NCBI GenBank assembly: GCA_002361335.1
Contig: DESS01000344.1
Span: forward strand, 1-8,787
Length of the DNA stretch: 8,787 nucleotides
From: Richelia sp. UBA3308
GTDB taxonomy: Bacteria > Cyanobacteriota > Cyanobacteriia > Cyanobacteriales > Nostocaceae
Reading direction: 5' to 3'
Positions 5,489 through 8,787 of this stretch are shown here, piece by piece (positions within the stretch are counted from its first letter, which is position 1; each line of letters opens with the position of its first letter). Under the pieces are notes generated by a model. That model was not told the DNA's origin and ran no database searches. It saw nothing but the letters and a program-made list of their open reading frames with translations. A program made the translations under genes and the position numbers.

Positions 5489-6139
5489 ATGACTTTATCT
5501 TTCCGTCCCGAATTAAATTCTGCCGAGCAAGTTGTTTCATCTTTGTCTACAAAAAATAGACCAAATGTCACAGATGAAGAAATGATGCAAGCAGTGAGAA
5601 CTTTACTACTTGGATTAGGAGAAGATCCAGATAGAGAAGGACTTAAAGATACTCCAAAAAGAGTTGTAAAAGCCTTACAGTTTTTGACCAAAGGCTACCA
5701 TGAATCTTTGGATGAACTGTTAAATGGTGCAGTATTTACAGAAGATGCCAATGAAATGGTATTGATTAGAGATATTGATATTTTTAGTTCCTGCGAACAT
5801 CATATTTTACCAATCCTTGGTCGCGCTCATGTAGCTTATATTCCTAATGGGAAAGTCATTGGATTATCAAAAATTGCCCGCATTTGTGAAATGTACGCAA
5901 GACGTTTACAAGTACAGGAAAGATTGACTTTACAAATTGCTGATGCGCTCCAAGGTTTACTCAAACCCCAAGGTGTAGCAGTAGTTGTAGAAGCTAGTCA
6001 TATGTGTATGGTAATGCGTGGTGTACAAAAACCTGGTTCTTGGACTGTAACCAGTGCAATGCGTGGTGTATTTGCAGAAGATGCAAAAACTCGCGAGGAA
6101 TTTATGAATTTGATTAGACACAAGGCTAATTTTTATTAA
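5489..6139 (+). CDS. folE: GTP cyclohydrolase I (FolE, zinc-dependent type IA)
   Basis: Converts GTP to 7,8-dihydroneopterin triphosphate and formate, the entry step to folate and other pterins, as a cytoplasmic decamer. The 216-aa protein has the full family core: GLGEDPDREGLKDTP (42-56), the zinc ligands C102 and H105 (SCEHHILP) and C173 (HMCMVMRG), GKVIGLSKIAR (121-131) and QVQERLT (141-147). All three Zn ligands are kept, so this is the zinc-dependent type rather than the metal-flexible FolE2. The first ~27 residues are variable. It follows a Zur-like box by 22 bp and leads an operon with a COG0523-like gene 16 bp downstream. A zinc-starvation copy, or the only copy kept supplied by chaperones, are both possible. 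No clear Shine-Dalgarno precedes the start. Confidence 0.96.
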   Translation: MTLSFRPELNSAEQVVSSLSTKNRPNVTDEEMMQAVRTLLLGLGEDPDREGLKDTPKRVVKALQFLTKGYHESLDELLNGAVFTEDANEMVLIRDIDIFSSCEHHILPILGRAHVAYIPNGKVIGLSKIARICEMYARRLQVQERLTLQIADALQGLLKPQGVAVVVEASHMCMVMRGVQKPGSWTVTSAMRGVFAEDAKTREEFMNLIRHKANFY

Positions 6140-6155
6140 TTTATAATTTTAGGCA

Positions 6156-6785
6156 ATGGTAAACAAAACTTCACCATTGCCTGCTACCCTAGTTTTGGGG
6201 TTTGCAGGTAGTGGAAAAACTAGTTTAATTCAACATCTAAGTAATCAAATTGGGACTGCTGTAGAATGTATACAAAGTGGTTCTTCAGAAGTCGGTAGTG
6301 GTTGTATTTGCTGTAGTGGACTCAAAGATTTAAAACAGTTAATTAAAAATTTACTTATTGATAGAGAAAGTGGAAAAATTGAATGTCAGCAATTGTTTAT
6401 CGAAGCTAGTCACGAAACCGATCCAATTCCAGTAATTAGAACAATCCGACAATCTTTTTCCCCAGGAAGTATTTTTTTGAAAGAAGTTATTACAGTAATT
6501 AATGCTGCAAACTATCCACCTACAGATGCAGAACGTTATTTAGTTACTAATCAAATATTCTTTGCCGATAAAATAGTAGTTAATCACTGCGATCTGCTTG
6601 CAGCAGCGCTTCGCTATCGCGCAACTGATGAGCAAATAAATAAATGCCATAAGCATATTCGTGGAGTGAAATGGCAGCCAATATTTAATGCTACTCAAGG
6701 AATTGTTAACACTAATGATTTTCGCGTGCCTTCAACAGTAGAAGCATCTACGAGTGTTTCTACTGTAATTTCCTTTTCCTCCTAA
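6156..6785 (+). CDS. Shortened, degenerate COG0523-like P-loop protein
   Basis: A 209-aa relative of the G3E/COG0523 GTPases. It keeps Walker A GFAGSGKTS (15-23) and the metal motif GCICC (49-53), but has lost or changed much else. The ETTGVADP motif reads EASHETDP (83-90), so the conserved glycine is gone. NKTD reads NHCD (143-146), with Lys replaced. The stretch between Walker A and GCICC is short, and both the His-rich tract and the CobW C-terminal domain are absent, the protein ending in a Ser/Thr/Val-rich tail. Residues about 148-156 (LAAALRYRA) come from a repeat insertion directly after the NHCD motif. No stop or frameshift breaks it, and it is packed between folE (16 bp) and cysS (27 bp), so it is likely expressed. 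It may bind nucleotide and zinc but hydrolyse poorly; a dedicated zinc donor for FolE or CysRS is a guess. Confidence 0.85.
   Translation: MVNKTSPLPATLVLGFAGSGKTSLIQHLSNQIGTAVECIQSGSSEVGSGCICCSGLKDLKQLIKNLLIDRESGKIECQQLFIEASHETDPIPVIRTIRQSFSPGSIFLKEVITVINAANYPPTDAERYLVTNQIFFADKIVVNHCDLLAAALRYRATDEQINKCHKHIRGVKWQPIFNATQGIVNTNDFRVPSTVEASTSVSTVISFSS
6598..6622. repeat. In-frame SDR-like repeat inside the short COG0523-like gene
   Basis: The stretch contains AGCGCTTCGCTATCGC; on the minus strand it reads GCGATAGCGAAGCGCT, sharing the GCGATAG-GCGAAGC core with the repeat that breaks the CDF gene. It encodes LAAALRYRA, an Ala/Arg-rich block not expected after a G4 motif. Removing 21-27 bases would leave CDLATDEQ or similar and keep the frame. 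The exact insertion ends cannot be set without an ortholog. Confidence 0.5.
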
Positions 6786-6812
6786 ATTTGATTAAAACAA
6801 CTGATAATCCAC

Positions 6813-8276
6813 ATGACTCTAACAATATACAATACCCTCACCCGTCGTAAAGAAAGCTTTCAACCTTTAGAACCAGGAAAGGTCAAAATGTACTGCTGTG
6901 GTGTCACGGTGTATGATTATTGTCACCTGGGTCATGCAAGGTCTTATATTGTTTGGGATACGGTGCGACGCTATTTGCAATGGCAAGGTTATGAAGTGCA
7001 TTACCTGCAAAACTTTACCGACATTGATGACAAAATTCTAAATCGCGCTAAGGCTGAGAATACATCAATGGAAGAGGTTTCTCAAAAGTACATTCAAGCC
7101 TATTTTGAAGATATTCGTCGCTTAAACGTCATTGATGCATCGGAGTATCCCCGTGTAACTGAAAATATCACCCCTATTCATCAGTTGATTGCTGAATTAG
7201 AACGAAAAGACTACGCTTATGCAGTAAATGGAGATGTTTACTACAAGACAGAAAACTTTTCTGAATATGGCAAACTTTCCGGTAAGCATTTAGAAGATAT
7301 GCAAGCTGGGGCAAGTGGTAGAGTTGATTTAGAAGACTTATCTGGAAAGAAGAAACATAAACCATCTGATTTTGCCTTGTGGAAAGCAGCAAAACCGGGA
7401 GAACCCGCTTGGGAGTCACCTTGGGGAATGGGAAGGCCGGGATGGCACATTGAATGTTCGGCAATGATTCGTGCTAATTTGGGAGAAACCATTGATATTC
7501 ATGGTGGTGGTGGTGATTTGGTGTTTCCCCATCATGAAAATGAAATTGCTCAATCAGAAGTAGTCACGGGTAAACCACTTGCTAATTACTGGATGCATAA
7601 CGGTATGGTGACTGTAAATGGTGTAAAAATGTCCAAGTCCCTAGGTAATTTTACGACTATTAGAGAATTGCTTGACCGACCAATCGACCCAATGATTATC
7701 AGATTGTTTGTACTGCAAGGCCATTACCGCAAGCCTTTGGACTTTACAGAAGATGCTATTTCTTCCGCTCAAAATGCTTGGGAAACTCTCAAAACCGGTT
7801 TGTTATTCCGACACCAATATGGCGAAAAATTGGGATGGAAGGAAACAAATCTAAATCCAAAAACTGAATTGCAAAATTCTCAGATAAACAGCTTTCAAAC
7901 AGCAATGGATGATGATTTCAATACACCAGGGGGATTAGCTGTATTATTTGAATTAGCTAAAGAACTGCGTCGGAATGCTAATATCATCACTCATCAAGGT
8001 AATACTGAAAAACATACAGAAAAGTTAAAGGAAATTTGGCAAACTTTAGTGACATTAGCAAAGGTTTTTGGACTTGAAATTTTATCCCCAGCAGAAAATA
8101 AAAACCCATCAGAAGTAATTAGGAATGAAGAAATTTTAGCTTTAATTGAGCAACGACAAGATGCACGTAAAAATCGTAACTTTGCTTTATCCGATTCTAT
8201 TCGCAATCAATTACAAGCCGTAGGAGTCAATTTAATCGACCAACCCAATGGGGAAACTCGCTGGTATCGCGAATAA
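6813..8276 (+). CDS. cysS: Cysteinyl-tRNA synthetase
   Basis: Charges tRNA-Cys with cysteine; class I synthetase, 487 aa (E. coli 461). HIGH-type motif HLGH at 38-41, KMSKS at 272-276. Zinc ligands, which select cysteine over serine, are C29 (YCCGVTVYD), C215 (WHIECSAM), H240 and E244 (FPHHENE). The DALR helical domain and a normal C-terminus (GVNLIDQPNGETRWYRE) are complete, so the gene is intact. The ATG at 6813 (MTLTIYNTLTRR) fits family starts; no Shine-Dalgarno is clear. It lies 27 bp after the short COG0523-like gene and probably shares the folE transcript. CysRS is among zinc enzymes known to appear as Zur-linked copies in bacteria; whether this is the housekeeping gene or a second copy cannot be told from the window. 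Confidence 0.97.
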   Translation: MTLTIYNTLTRRKESFQPLEPGKVKMYCCGVTVYDYCHLGHARSYIVWDTVRRYLQWQGYEVHYLQNFTDIDDKILNRAKAENTSMEEVSQKYIQAYFEDIRRLNVIDASEYPRVTENITPIHQLIAELERKDYAYAVNGDVYYKTENFSEYGKLSGKHLEDMQAGASGRVDLEDLSGKKKHKPSDFALWKAAKPGEPAWESPWGMGRPGWHIECSAMIRANLGETIDIHGGGGDLVFPHHENEIAQSEVVTGKPLANYWMHNGMVTVNGVKMSKSLGNFTTIRELLDRPIDPMIIRLFVLQGHYRKPLDFTEDAISSAQNAWETLKTGLLFRHQYGEKLGWKETNLNPKTELQNSQINSFQTAMDDDFNTPGGLAVLFELAKELRRNANIITHQGNTEKHTEKLKEIWQTLVTLAKVFGLEILSPAENKNPSEVIRNEEILALIEQRQDARKNRNFALSDSIRNQLQAVGVNLIDQPNGETRWYRE

Positions 8277-8306
8277 TTGTGATAAGTTACATAATCTAAA
8301 ATCTAA

Positions 8307-8450
8307 AATTTAAGTGGTATTGAAGGTAATTTAACGGCTTATGAGGCGGTGATGGCGGATATTAAACGTCAAAGCCGTTACATATAAGCTTTATATATTC
8401 TGGGAGATGTGGTTGGAGCGACTCCTGAATCTGAAAAGTTGGTGGAATGA
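8307..8450 (+). pseudogene. Remnant of a metallophosphoesterase-family gene
   Basis: One frame reads NLSGIEGNLTAYEAVMADIKRQ..., then a TAA at 8385-8387, then in the same frame ALYILGDVVGATPESEKLVE to a TGA at 8448-8450. Joined across the stop this matches the N-terminus of cyanobacterial phosphoesterase-like proteins (pattern SxIxGNLxAxExVxADI...LYxLGDxVG). The stop is one substitution from GAA, giving VEALYILGD. There is no start codon in place, and nothing recognisable of the family follows 8450, so only about 46 codons remain. The remnant does not keep the usual D-x-H metal pair (SGIEGN instead of SDIHGN), which may be a feature of its subfamily. Confidence 0.7.
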
Positions 8451-8572
8451 AATAGCCCCGTGAAACAGATTTTCAATAATTATAAAAAATACTTTTATTT
8501 TGACATCCTCTAGAAAAGGATTTCAAAGCATTTGTTAAACAAAATACAGGTTACTTTTGTTAGAGGGACATC

Positions 8573-8700
8573 CAAAAATTGGCGTTGCTGAATTCGGGTA
8601 TGAATTTAGATGTAGAGACGCGATACCCTTGCGTCTCTACAAGGGTTTAGGTTATTCAAAAAATTAATTTCATACATTTAATCAGCAACGCCCAAAAATT
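8573..8700. mobile_element. 112-bp MITE with perfect 8-bp target duplication
   Basis: Terminal inverted repeats GGCGTTGCTGA (8581-8591) and TCAGCAACGCC (8682-8692) bound a 112-bp element without an ORF. Identical flanks CAAAAATT (8573-8580 and 8693-8700) are the target duplication. The inner GTATGAA / TTCATAC pair extends the end similarity. An internal palindrome TGTAGAGACGC (8611-8621) / GCGTCTCTACA (8631-8641) is itself a repeat type common in Nostocales, so this may be a nested or composite element. The undamaged duplication suggests recent insertion. Confidence 0.85.
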
Positions 8701-8744
8701 AAATTACTCAATTCTTGCATCTAATACGACTATCAGATTTCTTC

Positions 8745-8762
8745 TTCCCCTGCTTCCCCTGC
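8745..8762. repeat. Short tandem repeat TTCCCCTGC x2
   Basis: Two exact 9-bp units in a pyrimidine-rich stretch near the right edge. CCCCTGC-type short tandem repeats are common between genes in heterocystous cyanobacteria. No gene is visible in 8701-8787. Confidence 0.6.
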
Positions 8763-8787
8763 TCACCTCAGCCCTTCGGGCAAAAGT

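Noticed and set aside
6802..6808. TGATAAT just before cysS
   Set aside because: Only a left half-site; the following bases (CACATGA) do not form the second arm.
8500..8575. GACATCC occurring twice (near 8502 and 8567) as possible IS ends
   Set aside because: The shared word is 7 bp, in direct orientation, with no transposase remnant or further similarity between.
8771..8781. GCCC-TTC-GGGC mini-hairpin at the right edge
   Set aside because: Very short, no T-run after it, and such motifs are common in Nostocales repeats.

Overview
The window looks like chromosomal DNA of a filamentous, heterocyst-forming cyanobacterium (Nostocales). The evidence is a low G+C content, a ThrRS of cyanobacterial architecture (no TGS domain, long insertion in the editing domain), and repeat types typical of that group: small palindromic repeats with GCGAT/ATCGC ends, a short-TIR element starting AGGACTTACG, and one starting GGCGTTGCTGA.

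Layout. (1) Positions 1-222 hold at most the last codons of a gene entering from the left and a palindromic repeat. (2) Positions 223-1310, minus strand, carry a CadC-like ArsR/SmtB metal sensor and, downstream, a short cation-diffusion-facilitator (CDF) gene that is broken by a 26-bp palindromic insertion. A 12-2-12 operator survives in front of the dead transporter. (3) Positions 1413-5178, plus strand, form a probable operon behind a Zur-like box: a TGS-less threonyl-tRNA synthetase, an 86-aa unknown protein with a C-TEPG-CPP-E motif, a DUF1636 Cys-rich protein, and a COG0523 metallochaperone GTPase with a 35-residue His/Asp/Glu tract. (4) Positions 5179-5488 are an intergenic spacer with a 120-bp MITE-like element, a long hairpin and a second, better Zur-like box. 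(5) Positions 5489-8276, plus strand, form a second probable operon: GTP cyclohydrolase I (folE), a shortened and degenerate COG0523-like protein, and cysteinyl-tRNA synthetase. (6) Positions 8277-8787 hold a metallophosphoesterase-family pseudogene remnant, a MITE with a perfect 8-bp target duplication, and pyrimidine-rich tandem repeats.

How the genes fit together. ThrRS, FolE and CysRS are all zinc enzymes, and their Zn ligands can be read in the sequence. They sit among two COG0523-type putative metal chaperones, with Zur-like boxes ahead of thrS and ahead of folE. The simplest reading (inference) is a zinc-starvation cassette: when zinc is low, Zur releases and the cell makes reserve copies of key zinc enzymes together with chaperones that deliver scarce zinc to them. 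This agrees with published work on the Anabaena ThrRS duplicate and Zur regulon, and with the ZagA-FolE link in Bacillus. The parts with least known function are the 86-aa protein, the DUF1636 protein and the minimal COG0523-like protein. The adjoining zinc/cadmium efflux locus, with an opposite role, appears to have decayed to an orphan sensor.
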